DNA from: Nilaparvata lugens
Taxonomy: Eukaryota > Arthropoda > Insecta > Hemiptera > Delphacidae
Reading direction: 5' to 3'
Assembly (NCBI RefSeq): GCF_014356525.2
Contig: NC_052511.1
Coordinates: 8,092,500 to 8,156,499 of the forward strand
Length of the DNA stretch: 64,000 bases
The notes under the pieces are model-generated. The model was not told the origin of the DNA. It saw only the letters and a program-made list of their open reading frames with translations, and ran no database searches. This document shows, one piece after another, positions 1 through 9,273 of the stretch; positions within the stretch are counted from its first letter, which is position 1; every line of letters starts with the position of its first letter. The translations under genes and the position numbers were made by a program.

Positions 1-670
1 CTCCGGTTTTCAATATCCGTTTTAATAAAGTTCAATTGAGTTTTCCATAAAACTAAGTTTTCAATTATATTATACCTCCGGTTTTATTGCAATTTGACAG
101 AAACTATGTAAGATGAAGAAGTGTGAAATTCGTTTTTGAAAAGAGAACGTTTTTGTCGAAACAGAGAGAAAGACGTCTTTGAAAAGAGACGATGATGTCA
201 TGTGGTTACTTACTGACTTGTTACTTGTTACTTACTTACTTACTCATGTCATTGATCAGTCACTGAAGTCATAAAGTCAGTGATCAATTCTACATCAGAA
301 GACTAGAAATGAGAATAAGTTGAAGGAAAGGAACAAAGAGGAAAAAGTAAATTAGGAGAAAACTGTGATAAGAAGAGAGGCGATGATAAGGATAATTAAC
401 CAAGAGAAGGAAAGAGAGAAGATTCAGAAGAGGAAGAGTCCAGTTTAATGAATAACTGAAGAAATATCAAGTAGAGGAAGTAGAGCTACATGATGACGAT
501 TGATAAAATATAGAAAAAATTATTAGAGTTTATAAAATAAAATTATAGTACCTTTTTACAAAAATAATAAATCAATAGATTAAGAATACATTTATACCAA
601 CTAGTTTCAGTGTTCACACCATTTTCCGTTATAAAAAAAATTAGATTACAGTTTTTATTCATGTAAGTAC
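1..670. other. AT-rich sequence with no recognisable gene
   Basis: No feature recognised beyond a short degenerate TTAC repeat at about 202-245. The stretch 300-480 is purine-rich. No open frame of interest and no splice-bounded exon was seen. Confidence 0.6.
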
Positions 671-850
671 CGTTTGCACAGTTACAGTTTAAACTAAATT
701 TCATCTTGAACTGGATTGAATCTACATCGAGTATAATTTTTGTTATAAGTGATTCATTTTGAGTTTAAGCCAACAGCTGATTGAATTCAGTTTAAGCTTT
801 TATGCCTAGGGCCGTTTGTGCAAACGTTTGTGTGCAGTTACAGAATAAGA
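671..850. mobile_element. Degenerate PIF/Harbinger-like MITE remnant
   Basis: CGTTTGCACAG at 671-681 faces GGGCCGTTTGTGCAAACG at 809-826. Between them lie diverged GTTTAAACT and GTTTAAGC motifs. The same terminal motif, GGGCCGTTTGCACAG, bounds the better element at 33141-34128. The copy is old and has no clean target duplication, so the boundaries are approximate. Confidence 0.35.
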
Positions 851-1106
851 TAAAAAGAGAAACTCATATGAAAATCAAGAACAAAGAAAAGAAGAGGTTC
901 GGAAGGAAAACTCAGGAAAATAGAACAAGATGATGTGGGAGGGGTGTAGGGGGGTATTTTAGAGGATGATGAGGGGCAAGGTGTATGTCAATGCCCTTAA
1001 AAATAACAACAAAGTAATAACAGCCGCTTGACCCCCATCCGGCCAGCTCGTTCAAGGACGACAACCGACCAATAGAAGGAGAGAGCGAAGCCCTAGAAGC
1101 GCCTAG

Positions 1107-1152
1107 TTCTCTCTCTTTCTTAATCTCTCTCACACTCTCTCTCTCTCTCTCT
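1107..1152. repeat. CT microsatellite
   Basis: Imperfect (CT)n tract followed by unique sequence. The 73-codon minus-strand frame that runs into it is not convincing as a gene. Confidence 0.8.
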
Positions 1153-1212
1153 TGTACTCACGGGCCGGCCTGGTCATTCATACAGTGCCAACTAAATTTC
1201 AAATCGATGGAA

Positions 1213-1697
1213 GATTTTGAACTGTGGAAAATTCTAGAGTTGGTACAGAAACGAGAGGTGATTTGGATTTAATTCCAGTTTATTTATTTATTTATTTGTG
1301 GACAGAATCACAAATCATATAAATATGATTAGGAAGGAACAACAGGCTTGGCCCAAATCTATTCCATTCCCAAATTTTGATAAATTAATAAAATGTCCAA
1401 AAAATAGGTTATGTTTCTACTATAAAACGTTCAAGGTCAATTTAGGAATGATTCTGTTTGTCGTTTACACAGATTACTGTGAAATCAGTATTTCTTGATA
1501 TCGGAAATATTGCAAACGTAAGCTCATAATTATATTTACAATGATTTTAAACTGTGGAAAATTCTAGAGTTGGTTCAGAAACGAGTGGTGATTTGGAGTA
1601 AATTCTAGTTTAGGAATGATTCTGTTTGTTGTATATACGGATCACTGTGAAATCGGTATGTCTTGAAATCGGAAATATTGCAAACGTAAGTTCATAT
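1213..1697. repeat. Tandem duplication, one copy split by a retroposon
   Basis: The sequence from about 1213 (motif AACTGTGGAAAATTCTAGAG) to about 1528 recurs at 1543-1697. Unit 2 reads straight through CTAGTTTAGGAATG. Unit 1 is interrupted exactly there by the 160-bp insertion at 1281-1440. Unit 2 is therefore an empty site that defines the insertion. Confidence 0.8.
1281..1440 (-). mobile_element. Hairpin retroposon (LINE/SINE 3' end), full insertion defined
   Basis: Read on the minus strand, it has a body with CATAACCTA...TTGGACA, a ~40-nt hairpin (1331-1371), a short AT spacer and an AAATAAATAAAT tail. Comparison with the uninterrupted paralog at 1543-1697 gives an insertion of about 160 bp with a possible TTTA target duplication, ambiguous because it abuts the tail. 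There is no coding capacity. It is either a SINE or a severely 5'-truncated LINE 3' end. Confidence 0.65.
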
Positions 1698-1756
1698 ATC
1701 AATATTAGACTATTAGGTATATTCAACAAAATTGAGGGTAAATAAAATTGAAAAGG

Positions 1757-1978
1757 TCTCAGCAAAGTAATTTATTTCATTGACAATTACAAATCATAAT
1801 TATGATATATAATATTATTTGGAGAAGACAACAGGCATAGCCCAAAACTGTCTTCTCCCAAATTTTTACAAATTAATAAAAGTTTCAAAAAAGAATGAGG
1901 TTAAGATTTCACTTTTCACTTCAAAAAGTCCAATTTCCTCTTAAAAACTAATGACTAAACTAAAATTTAGGTTCAGTA
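1757..1978 (-). mobile_element. Hairpin retroposon copy
   Basis: The outer stem GGGAGAAGAC / GTCTTCTCCC is nearly complete in this copy (hairpin 1820-1859), with GGGC-TAT-GCC in the loop. It starts at the T-rich complement of an AATAAA tail and ends in a body shared with 9341-9643. Confidence 0.6.
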
Positions 1979-2100
1979 ACTACGAATAGATTCCAACACT
2001 GCTTGATTCCAAACAGCCCAAACAAAAATATTCACTTGCCATCACCTCCTTAAAGCTGACAGAATCTGGAAATGCTCGAAGTTTAAAATCGATCGATTCA

Positions 2101-2405
2101 AACAAAGAAGAAGAAGAAGAAGAAGAAGAAGAAGAAGAAGAAGAAGAAGAAGAAGAAGAAGAAGAAGAAGAAGAAGAAGAAGAAGGAGTAGGAGAAGGAG
2201 TAGAAGAAGAAGAAGAAGAAGAATGTGAAGGTGAAGAAGGAGAAGAAGTGAAGCAGAAGGAGTAGGAGAAGGAGTAGAAGAAGGTGAAGGAGAAGAAGAA
2301 GAAGAAGAAGAAGAGAGAAGAAGAAGAAGAAGAAGAAGAACAACAAAAACAACAAAAAAGAAGAAGAAGAAATAAGAAGAAGAAGGAAACGACGAAGAAT
2401 AAGAT
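2101..2405. repeat. GAA/AGG polypurine microsatellite
   Basis: About 300 bp of GAA-dominated trinucleotide repeat. The 146- and 106-codon minus-strand frames over it are strings of Ser, Phe and Leu caused by the repeat, not genes. The homopurine strand could form triplex DNA. Confidence 0.9.
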
Positions 2406-2456
2406 CAAGTACAACCACAAGAAGGAATCCAGTTTGATTGTTGATTGATTATAATT

Positions 2457-2866
2457 GACCGAGCGAAGTGAGGTCTAAGATTCAAGTCGACGGTTTGGCA
2501 TTTCTCTTGATGTTTATATGTTTGAATGTTTATATGTTACACATTTACGGCGAAACGCGGTAATAGATTTTCATGAAATTTGACAGGTATGTTCCTTTTT
2601 TAATTGTGGGTCAACGTATATACAAGGTTTTTGGAAATTTTGCATTTCAAGGATAATATAAAAGGAAAAAGGAGCCTCCTTCATACGCCAATATTAGAGT
2701 AAAAATCAGACTATAGAATTATTCATCATAAATCAGCTGACAAGTGATTACACAGATGTGTGGAGAAGCCAGTCTATTGCTGTATTTCCATGAGGTCTAT
2801 ATAGTTTCAATCAGGTACTTGTGGATGGGAATACTGCGTGACGTCTACTGTTCACAGAACTACTAG
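2457..2866 (+). mobile_element. GACCGAGCG element, copy 1
   Basis: Starts GACCGAGCGAAGTGAGGTC and ends in GTTCACAGAAC-TA-CTAG followed by T. Internal landmarks are TTTACGGCGAAACGCGG and GGAGCCTCCTTCATACG. Five copies lie in this window with the same ends. The 3' end (short GTTC-ACA-GAAC hairpin, CTAG|T) resembles a Helitron end, but the 5' end lacks the usual TC, so the class is left open. No coding capacity. Confidence 0.65.
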
Positions 2867-3319
2867 TATTATCTATACCTATGACTCTTATGTTATTGTA
2901 AATAATGAGTTAGATCTAACTATCTTTGAGATTCAAAATTCATCGGTGCATTTTTCATACGTACGTCGAATCTTTGATAACAGTACCGTTCAGTTCTTGT
3001 GTGGCATTACATTACATGCCGGTGAATCAGTGTGCGCGTAAAATCCGACTAATCTCAAGCAGGAGGAGGCACGGCCCAATCAATTCGTTAGCCTCTTTCT
3101 TCCTGGCTTGCCTCTCTGTGACTTGTATCGCTGGCTAAATACATGGGCATTGGCGGCGGCTTCCTTGGAGGCGGTTTTGCACGCTGACTTGCCTCAGCGG
3201 CCATAATGAGCCATCAACTAGCGTTCGGCCAAATTGGTTTTCATTTTCAATAAAACATTGCCGTGTACCGAGACAATGCTCATGCGCAACTCACTATAGA
3301 GCTGCAAATCTTTTTACGG
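2867..3319. other. Unique sequence, locally GC-richer, no gene assigned
   Basis: 3020-3220 is richer in G+C than its surroundings (a GGCGGCGGC run near 3150). Short plus-strand frames at 2838-3041 and 2926-3138 overlap in different phases with no recognised domain, so neither is called. Confidence 0.4.
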
Positions 3320-3638
3320 CTATAGTGAGGTCCACGTTATAATGGCAGAATTTGATTAGCATTGATGTTGCTATCCTTGTCTATCATTCCACAAAGCAGA
3401 TAACACTATCCTTTTCTAGCTCTGTGGCCAGATAGTTTGTCAACAATGTAGAAATATTAGACTATTAACAAAATAATATCGGGGGAACGAGCTTTGCTCT
3501 GGAGTGTAAAAGCATAGAAAATTTGTAACGAAAGATTCAAGTTATAGTTTATATTTTTTTATTCCGATTTACTATGTTTGCTACAATATTTGTTAATATA
3601 CCATGTACTATCTATTCTACACTAACAGCATCTAGTTA

Positions 3639-3860
3639 CTATTTTGGACTTTCTGAAGTAAACATGTTTCTAAAAAAAAGAGAAATAAACGAAAATAAGT
3701 TTCTCTTGCTGAATTTTTCTTCTCGTGAGATCAGCTGGATGATCCCACACACATGCACTCGATCACTCTCTTCCAGTACGGTATCGACAGACGACAAAGT
3801 TTCCAGCTGTTTTTCCAAGGACGTATTTATCCTTTTAATGTCCTTCAGCGAGTTATCCAA
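3639..3860 (-). pseudogene. Coding-like fragment, possibly captured host exon
   Basis: An open 73-codon stretch on the minus strand with natural-looking codon use in an otherwise AT-rich element. The N-terminal ~30 residues are charged and heptad-like (KDIKRINTSLEKQLETL), suggesting a coiled-coil helix. After about residue 52 the composition becomes Phe-rich and less protein-like, so a real exon may end near there. No family was recognised. It sits inside a mobile element, and some transposons pick up host exons, which is one explanation. Chance is the other. No second copy exists in the window, and it is not proposed as an expressed gene. Confidence 0.25.
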
Positions 3861-3975
3861 GGGTTGAGACCTAGTGCAATCGAATCTTCATATCATAAAC
3901 CTACTTTGTTCCAAATTTCGGGAGAATAGTTAGAGCCGTTTTCGAGATCTGTTGAACATACATAACCAGTTAACC

Positions 3976-3980
<5 letters not shown>

Positions 3981-4006
<26 letters not shown>
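3981..4006. repeat. AT dinucleotide microsatellite
   Basis: Uninterrupted TA/AT run of about 25 bp within the nested insertion. Confidence 0.85.
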
Positions 4007-4399
4007 CAGAAATTGCTCGCTTAATGTTGTAGGATTTAATCTCTATCATGAAAATTTATTATTTAATCTTTGAAATATATATTTTCTTGACAAATAAAAT
4101 ATAATTGACTACTTTCGATAAGATTTAACAGTTAATATTACATCAGATATACTGGTATCATCCATCTTCTGAAGAAGGCAGTGGCAATGCAGTGAATCGG
4201 CAACGCTGTTTTACTATCTTTCTATTTTTTTCTCTATTGCCATTATAACTTGGACCTTACTATAGAAAGAACTTCCCCAGTTTTAAAGTGTATTGAGGAT
4301 AATTTCAATAGGCTGCAGAATTTAGTCATAAGTTCGTTCACGCTTTCAGTGTGGAACTGGATTTTTTGAGAACTATTAAACAACTGCAAATGAAGAGCT

Positions 4400-4529
4400 A
4401 CTCAAAATCTATCTTCAAATCAAATCAATTTATTTTCCACATTGCATTACAAAAAAATGTAAAATTCATAAATTCAATTATAAATAAAATACATCAATTG
4501 AAATAGAAAATGATACATTATTACATCAA
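4400..4529 (-). mobile_element. Retroposon 3' tail in reverse orientation
   Basis: Begins with AAATCAAATCAATTTATTTT, the complement of an AATAAATTGATTTGATTT tail like that near 25460-25485, followed by AT-rich sequence. Only the tail region is recognisable. It stops at the Helitron start. Confidence 0.35.
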
Positions 4530-5210
4530 TCTATATGTATAAAAGCGAAATGGCACTCACTCACTGACTGACTCACTCACTCACTCACTCACTCACTCAC
4601 TCACTCACTCACTCGCATAACTAAAAATCTACCGGACCAAAAACGTTCAAATTTGGTAGGTATGTTCAGTTGACCCTTTAGAGCGCACTAAGAAATCTTT
4701 TGGCAATATTTTAACTCTAAGGGTTGTTTTAAGGGTTTAAAGTTCGTCTTTTAGCATGTATATTCTTCTTCTCCCAATCTCTTAATATAATTGAAATTTC
4801 CATATCATATGTTACTATAGAACTATAATCTAGATAGAGTACCTCTTCGAAACAGTTGTTAACTGGCAACTAAATAATAATTTTGTCAGGTTGGCATTAA
4901 GTTGAGTTGACTTTGTTAGGTTGGCACCAAGTTGAAGATTTAAATGCATTTATCGAGGAAAAATTGATTGGGCACTGCTACTTCAATCCTGGGAATATTA
5001 CATTACTAGCCGTCAGGCTCGCTTCGCTCGCCATATCCGTTTAGCCAGACGTTTAGTCTGGACCCCCGACTGGATTGTCCTAACATGATAAAAATGCAGG
5101 CGAGCGAAGCGAGCCTGCTAATCTCATTCTTGGACAATCCAGTCGGGGGTCCAGGGGGCGGAGCCTCCTGGCTAGACGGATATGGCGAGCGAAGCGAGCC
5201 TGACGGCTAG
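4530..5210 (+). mobile_element. Complete short non-autonomous Helitron (Hel-1)
   Basis: The 5' end reads A|TCTATATGTATAAAAGCG, followed by an ACTC-repeat tract (4557-4614). The 3' end reads GACGGCTAG|T. TC at the 5' end, CTAG (a CTRR end), insertion between A and T and absence of a target duplication are the Helitron hallmarks. At 681 bp it has no Rep/helicase coding sequence. Relatives: 20174-20811, 25891-26985 and 35960-36533. Confidence 0.8.
5006..5210. repeat. Inverted duplication of the Helitron 3' end
   Basis: CTAGCCGTCAGGCTCGCTTC at 5006 is the exact complement of the terminal 5191-5210. The arms extend inward through the GGATATGGCG and GGGGGTCCAG blocks with differences in the middle, forming a ~205-bp foldback with GC-rich arms. 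Confidence 0.8.
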
Positions 5211-5499
5211 TGCTATTATATAGATGGCGTGGAATTCCCCCAAGAGACTATACGTCTAGAATGGGGGAGAGTTCTTGCATGAAAATAGAGTAACATGTAT
5301 CTTTATGTATCTATACAACCTATATAAGTAAATGTAACTGCTGTTTATAGTTTATTCGAAAAAATACGTGATCAATAGCAGAGCAGAGTTGATTATAAAT
5401 TTACAAGTAGGAGAGCAAGGGAAGCTAAGACCAGCAATGAAGCGAAAAAGTTATATTTTAATTAAATTGAGCTGGTAAGTTATACTACATGTACGGTGA
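5211..5499. other. Unique AT-rich spacer
   Basis: No element or gene recognised. A GGTAAGT donor-like string lies near 5475, just upstream of the coding-looking segment, but no partner acceptor was evident. Confidence 0.4.
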
Positions 5500-5682
5500 A
5501 TGGAGCAGTTCCTCAGTTCCAATCCAGCGGATCCAGCCTATGCCAAAAAGCCACCCGACCAACCTACTTTTATACACCACGTCGCTGCGATTCTCAGCCC
5601 CTCTGATGACGTCCGGCAAATTCCTATAGATAATTTATCTTGGTACAGTAACTACCGTGTAACAAAGAATTTTGAAGTATGT
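5500..5682 (+). CDS. Candidate orphan exon, function unknown
   Basis: From ATG at 5500 there is an open frame whose first ~60 codons look coding: balanced composition, GC-richer than flanks, many C/G wobble bases. It starts MEQFLSSNPADPAYAKKPP and continues through a Pro/His/Asp-containing segment to YRVTKNFE. A GTATGT donor-like site follows at 5683; the frame itself runs on to 5736 with poorer codon use, which is why the exon is ended at 5682. No domain recognised, no signal peptide or membrane segment. It could be a first exon of a real gene on the plus strand, a pseudogene or chance. No continuing exon was found downstream. Confidence 0.3.
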
Positions 5683-5736
5683 GATTTAATATCGAAAGCT
5701 CGTTTAAACTTGGAATTCCCAATGAATTGTGAATAA

Positions 5737-6660
5737 ATTCTGTTCTTAGCAATCTGTTATGGTCATCAAATGCGTAGAAAGGGTTATTGTTTAGTTCTTT
5801 TATTCAGGTTAGATAAATTCGTGACAATAATGTTCATAGTATTCATCAAATTCGGATCCTAGAGAACGGGATTTCTATGTCCGGTCAAAAACACTATCTC
5901 TTGGGGATAAAATTTCAGATATTAAATTCAGTGACAATCGAAAAATGAATTCTTCATAAAAATGAACGTTTACAGTAATTTAATAGACAGACGAATGGAT
6001 TTGAAATACCAGAACCAGCAGGAAATTGAAAACCACAAAGCAACCAGTAACGTTACCTACCCACACCTGTACTATCCTAGAAACGAACGGTATTTAACGA
6101 TACTACATTTTCATTTTGATTACTGGCTTGTTTTTATCTTGATCAACTTCTACATTTTACTGGGCACCCATGTTTTTCATTCATGTATTCAAATCCATCA
6201 ACTAACAAACTCAATTTCTATGTGTGTCTGCTACACGGGACACACTCACATTCGAATCCCGTTTTCAAATAAAAATAGTCTCCCAACTCCTAACTCTAAT
6301 CCTGCCGCTTCAACTGGTTTCTAGTCACTGCTTTCCCAGGCCTTGGTTTGACTAGTGACTAGTTCTCTAATATTTCCTCGTCATTATTTTGTTGTAGGCA
6401 TGTTAATCTGCCTTCTAGATTGAATTGTGGCCGTTTCAAAACTTAATGGCTTTAATATCGAAACTCATCTTCTTGTTCTTAATCTTCTTGTTTTCTTCCA
6501 CGTTGTGTGTGTGTGTGTTCAAAAAACTGGTGGGAATATTTTGTCTGAATGGATGGAAACGGACGTGGATGACTGTATTTTTGTTTTGAAAAGGATATAA
6601 ATCCTAAATCATAGGTTTTATGATCAATTCATTTGCATATTTTTCTACAAAGTAGTTCGA
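5737..6660. other. AT-rich unique sequence with one weak open frame
   Basis: A 120-codon plus-strand frame at 5962-6324 is the longest non-repetitive frame nearby. Its composition (aromatic, Ile, His, Asn) matches translated AT-rich noncoding DNA and it has no recognised domain, so it is not called. A short GT run lies at 6506-6519. Confidence 0.5.
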
Positions 6661-6663
6661 TTA

Positions 6664-6790
6664 TGCTGTAAATAATAATAATATAGAGTGACCTGGCTGG
6701 CTCAGGTCTGGTGTCAGAGTTTTCAGGTCGCAACTGATCAATTTCAGGGCCTCTGACATGACCTAACGACTGCTTTTTAGGCAGTCTATT
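6664..6790. other. Conserved-looking block with a small hairpin
   Basis: GC-richer block with CAGGTCTGG and TTTCAGGTCGCAACTG ending in GACTGC-TTTTTA-GGCAGTC (about 6769-6785), a 6-7 bp hairpin. It may belong to the LINE 3' region that follows. Confidence 0.3.
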
Positions 6791-6922
6791 TGTTCGTTAA
6801 TCAATCTAGGATCAAATATGATATACGGGAATGAAATTTTGAACTTCAAATTTTAATTTATTCTTTGGTGTCCCAGTTGATCATAATTTGAGTAGGGGAC
6901 CTCCATGAAGTATAAAGATAAA

Positions 6923-7012
6923 GGATGGACATTCCTTGATGAAGAAAAAGTGGAAGATTATAAGAATACTAGAAAAAAATGGAAGCAAAGGATGGAAGAC
7001 TGGATTTATTAA
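6923..7012 (+). pseudogene. Possible non-LTR retrotransposon ORF2 C-terminus
   Basis: Reading from 6923 gives GWTFLDEEKVEDYKNTRKKW, then KQRMEDWIY and a stop at 7010-7012. Trp- and basic-rich tails of this kind end many LINE ORF2 proteins, but the match is by feel only. The argument is positional: a hairpin-bearing retroposon 3' end with an AATAAA-rich tail follows directly (7040-7183). The upstream reverse transcriptase is absent, so this is a 5'-truncated, dead copy. Confidence 0.35.
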
Positions 7013-7039
7013 TAACTAGGAGTTTGATGGATGGAATGG

Positions 7040-7183
7040 ATGGTTAAACATAACCCTAACTCGGACTTTTAAAATGCTATCTCAATTTGGGAGAAAAATG
7101 GTACAAGGAGTATCCTTAGTTTTTCTCTCCCAATCAGTGCTACTTTGTAAAAATTGAAAATAAATAAAATAATAATAAAAAAA
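7040..7183 (+). mobile_element. Hairpin retroposon 3' end with A/T tail
   Basis: CATAACCCTAACTCGGACTT body, then hairpin 7088-7131 (GGGAGAAAAA / TTTTTCTCTCCC outer stem; AAGGA / TCCTT inner stem), spacer and AAATAAATAAAATAATAATA tail. It follows a possible ORF2 C-terminus, supporting the idea that these hairpins belong to LINE 3' UTRs. Confidence 0.6.
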
Positions 7184-7451
7184 TGGAAACTGTAATGAAG
7201 TATGAAGAAACTGACATTGCCATTTTGAAGAAAGAGCAAAATGTTTCCTCATAGAGAGATGGCCTGGTAGAATATTTTGAACTTTGGAAATTTTATTAAA
7301 TTCTAGTTTTATATGAATTAACGTTTGATAAGCTCATATCTTTGTGTAAATATATTCTTCCGTCCCATATGGGAAAAAACGTTTTATCGAAATTAATTTT
7401 TTCCCTCGCAATCTATGATTATTTATTGTTTGATTCATTCATCTCAAAGAT
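7184..7451. other. No feature seen
   Basis: AT-rich, no repeat family or open frame recognised. Confidence 0.5.
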
Positions 7452-7454
7452 TTA

Positions 7455-7606
7455 GTGCCGGTTGCACAACAGCCGGTTAAATTTTAACCGTGATTAATTC
7501 TACGAGAACCAATCCGAGAAGCCGTCTTGTCAAAAAGGCCTTCTCTGATTGGTTCTCGTGAAATTAATCACGGTTAAAATTTAACCGGCTGTTGTGCAAC
7601 CGGGAC
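7455..7606. mobile_element. PIF/Harbinger-type foldback MITE, copy 1
   Basis: An almost perfect inverted repeat from GTGCCGGTTGCACAACAGCC to its complement ending CCGGGAC. Flanked by TTA on both sides (7452-7454 and 7607-7609), the TWA target duplication of PIF/Harbinger elements. Arms of ~70 bp contain AACCAATC / GATTGGTT. Copies at 10255-10406 and 47874-48013. Confidence 0.8.
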
Positions 7607-7609
7607 TTA

Positions 7610-8099
7610 GTGTATCATAATTATTACCAGGTTTCATCCTATAAGAACTCTTCTCCTTCACTAAACTACAAATATTATGGTGTGAGAATCTTCGTAGGCT
7701 TCAATAGATTCATAATTCTCCAATATTTTTGCGAATTCTGTAATTATTTCAAAGATGTGATAAATTAATGTGTTAAGTTGAATTTCCTTTTAATACTTCA
7801 ACCCTGGAACTTTTTTAGCACTACTAGGATATCAGGGATGCTATTCTACATCCAATTCTGACGTTAAATTGGAATTTTGAGAAAGTTGCATTTTTACACG
7901 ATTTGGCAACCCTGTAATTTGTTTGGATGGAGGGCCAAGTCTCAACTTATTTTACACAAACTATAATGTTTCACCATTTTTGAGAAGCAATCGTTCTAAT
8001 AACCAATCAAAAGTGCCAATCAAAGATCAGTTGAGTCCTATTATTGATTATTGATAATAAGTTTATTGTGATTCAATAAATTCTATTCTATTCAATTGA
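7610..8099. other. AT-rich sequence ending in a retroposon tail
   Basis: Mostly unremarkable. 8045-8098 holds TTCAATAAATTCTATTCTAT, a pentanucleotide-like tail of an older retroposon, abutting the LINE fragment that begins near 8100. Confidence 0.4.
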
Positions 8100-8102
8100 G
8101 TC

Positions 8103-8390
8103 CTAAGAATCATATTTAAAAAGCCACCCCGTTTCTCATGTAGATCGCTATTCAAAGATAATAGAATTTTGACGGTTCCTAGTCTCTATTTGTACCATCT
8201 GGCAATCTTTGCTTATAAAATGAAAGATGATTGGCTGAAAGGTGTGGATGTTCATCAACACAATACAAGATACAGGGGCTTAGTCAGAGTTGAACAGCAC
8301 AGGACAGGGTTTTATGAGTACAACCCAAATTACATTGGTAAAAAGTGTTCAACTGTTTACCCGAGAATATTAAAGCGGCCCAAACCCTAA
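8103..8390 (+). pseudogene. Non-LTR retrotransposon ORF2 C-terminal remnant
   Basis: Read from 8103 without a stop: LRIIFKKPPRFSCRSLFKD, then ILTVPSLYLYHLAIFAYK, then VHQHNTRYRG and NYIGKKCSTVYPRI, ending at 8390. Block order (K-P-P-R-F/S, phi-L-T-V-P-S-L-Y, H-N-T-R, N-Y-I-G-K) is that of the C-terminal end of reverse transcriptases of Jockey/CR1-like LINEs, just after the catalytic domain. The catalytic core is missing, so this is a 5'-truncated dead copy of about 96 codons. A 3' UTR follows to about 8665. There is no true initiation codon, as expected for a fragment. Confidence 0.7.
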
Positions 8391-8665
8391 ACTCCTTTAA
8401 GACTAATCTAAAATGTTGGCTATTAGAGTATGTTTTTATGAGTGGCAAAGTATCTTCGACCATTGAATACGTTGCATTAGTTATAAATGTTGTATGGTCC
8501 TAGATATAGGTTATTTGTTATTTTATTATTTGTGTTATTATGTACAAAATTTTTGTGTTTTGTGTCAATATGTTGTTTTCTCTTATTGTATGACTATTGT
8601 CGATATGGTGCTTGTCACCATCCATGACAGTATAATAAACCAATAATAAACCAATTCTTTAATAA
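8391..8665 (+). mobile_element. 3' UTR of the LINE fragment
   Basis: TTTATTAT-rich trailer after the ORF2 stop, with ATGGTG-CTTGT-CACCAT (8606-8622, a short hairpin), ending in repeated ATAATAAACCA tail units near 8630-8655. Confidence 0.5.
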
Positions 8666-9273
8666 CCTTGATATAAAATGTCATCATTAGTGGGGGTTGG
8701 TATTGAATAAAATACTTGACACTTCTATTCATGATACATGAAATTCTCACTTCAAGGCTCTTTCAAATACAATATTCATTTATTTGCCATAGAAATTCTT
8801 TCAGTAAGAGATTTATCCTAATTACTGATTCACTTGTGCTTAATGAACATTTAACTTGTTTTGGAATTTCTTCAACGTATGAAGCGCATTTTTCGTCGAC
8901 ATTTGAAAGACTATTAAGAAAAGACAAAAGTCGAGCAAGAGGGAAAAGTGCAGACACTCTCTGAGAAACAGGACATTCTTGTCAGTTCAGATCTTGAGCA
9001 GGCCGTTAACTAGATGTAACCGGCTCTGGAGAGCAATAAAAAACGCATTTCAACTCAGTTACATCATGTTTTCTTGTCATCATTTACTCGGCTAATAATT
9101 TGCTTGCAATTGTACAAAATTCATTCGAACATACAGTAATATAATTGTCGTGCTCATGAATTTATAATCTCCTGTTATTCAATATTTTGATAGAATATTC
9201 ATAATTAATATTATCAATTAATTCATAATCCATTTAATTCAAATTTGATAAAACTGAAAATTTCATACTAGTT
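8666..9273. other. Unique sequence without a supported gene
   Basis: Frames on both strands at 8716-8964 overlap one another and neither shows a recognised domain. The minus-strand one (8763-8957) has somewhat protein-like composition but no further support. Confidence 0.4.

Larger units (their letters stand above)
3478..4022. mobile_element. Unclassified ~545-bp insertion inside the MITE
   Basis: Bounded by TCGGGGGAACGAGC on the left and GAAATTGCTCGCTTAATG on the right, so the ends share an inverted GAGC/GCTC motif. Flanking sequence matches the host MITE body. It carries the phrase CCGTTTTCGAGATCTGTTGA (near 3940), an AT dinucleotide run at 3981-4006, and a coding-like minus-strand segment (3639-3860). 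Confidence 0.4.
3320..4265. mobile_element. TATAGTGAGGTCC-family MITE with a nested insertion
   Basis: Left terminus CTATAGTGAGGTCCACGTTA at 3320; right terminus is the near-complement (TGGACCTTACTATAG) ending at 4265. Next to the left end is family-typical sequence (CTATCCTTGTCTATCATTC, GATAACACTATCC). The middle is occupied by another element (about 3478-4022). No transposase remnant; non-autonomous DNA transposon, superfamily unassigned. Confidence 0.6.

Noticed and set aside
5962..6324. 120-codon plus-strand frame
   Set aside because: Composition is that of translated AT-rich DNA; no domain, no splice context.
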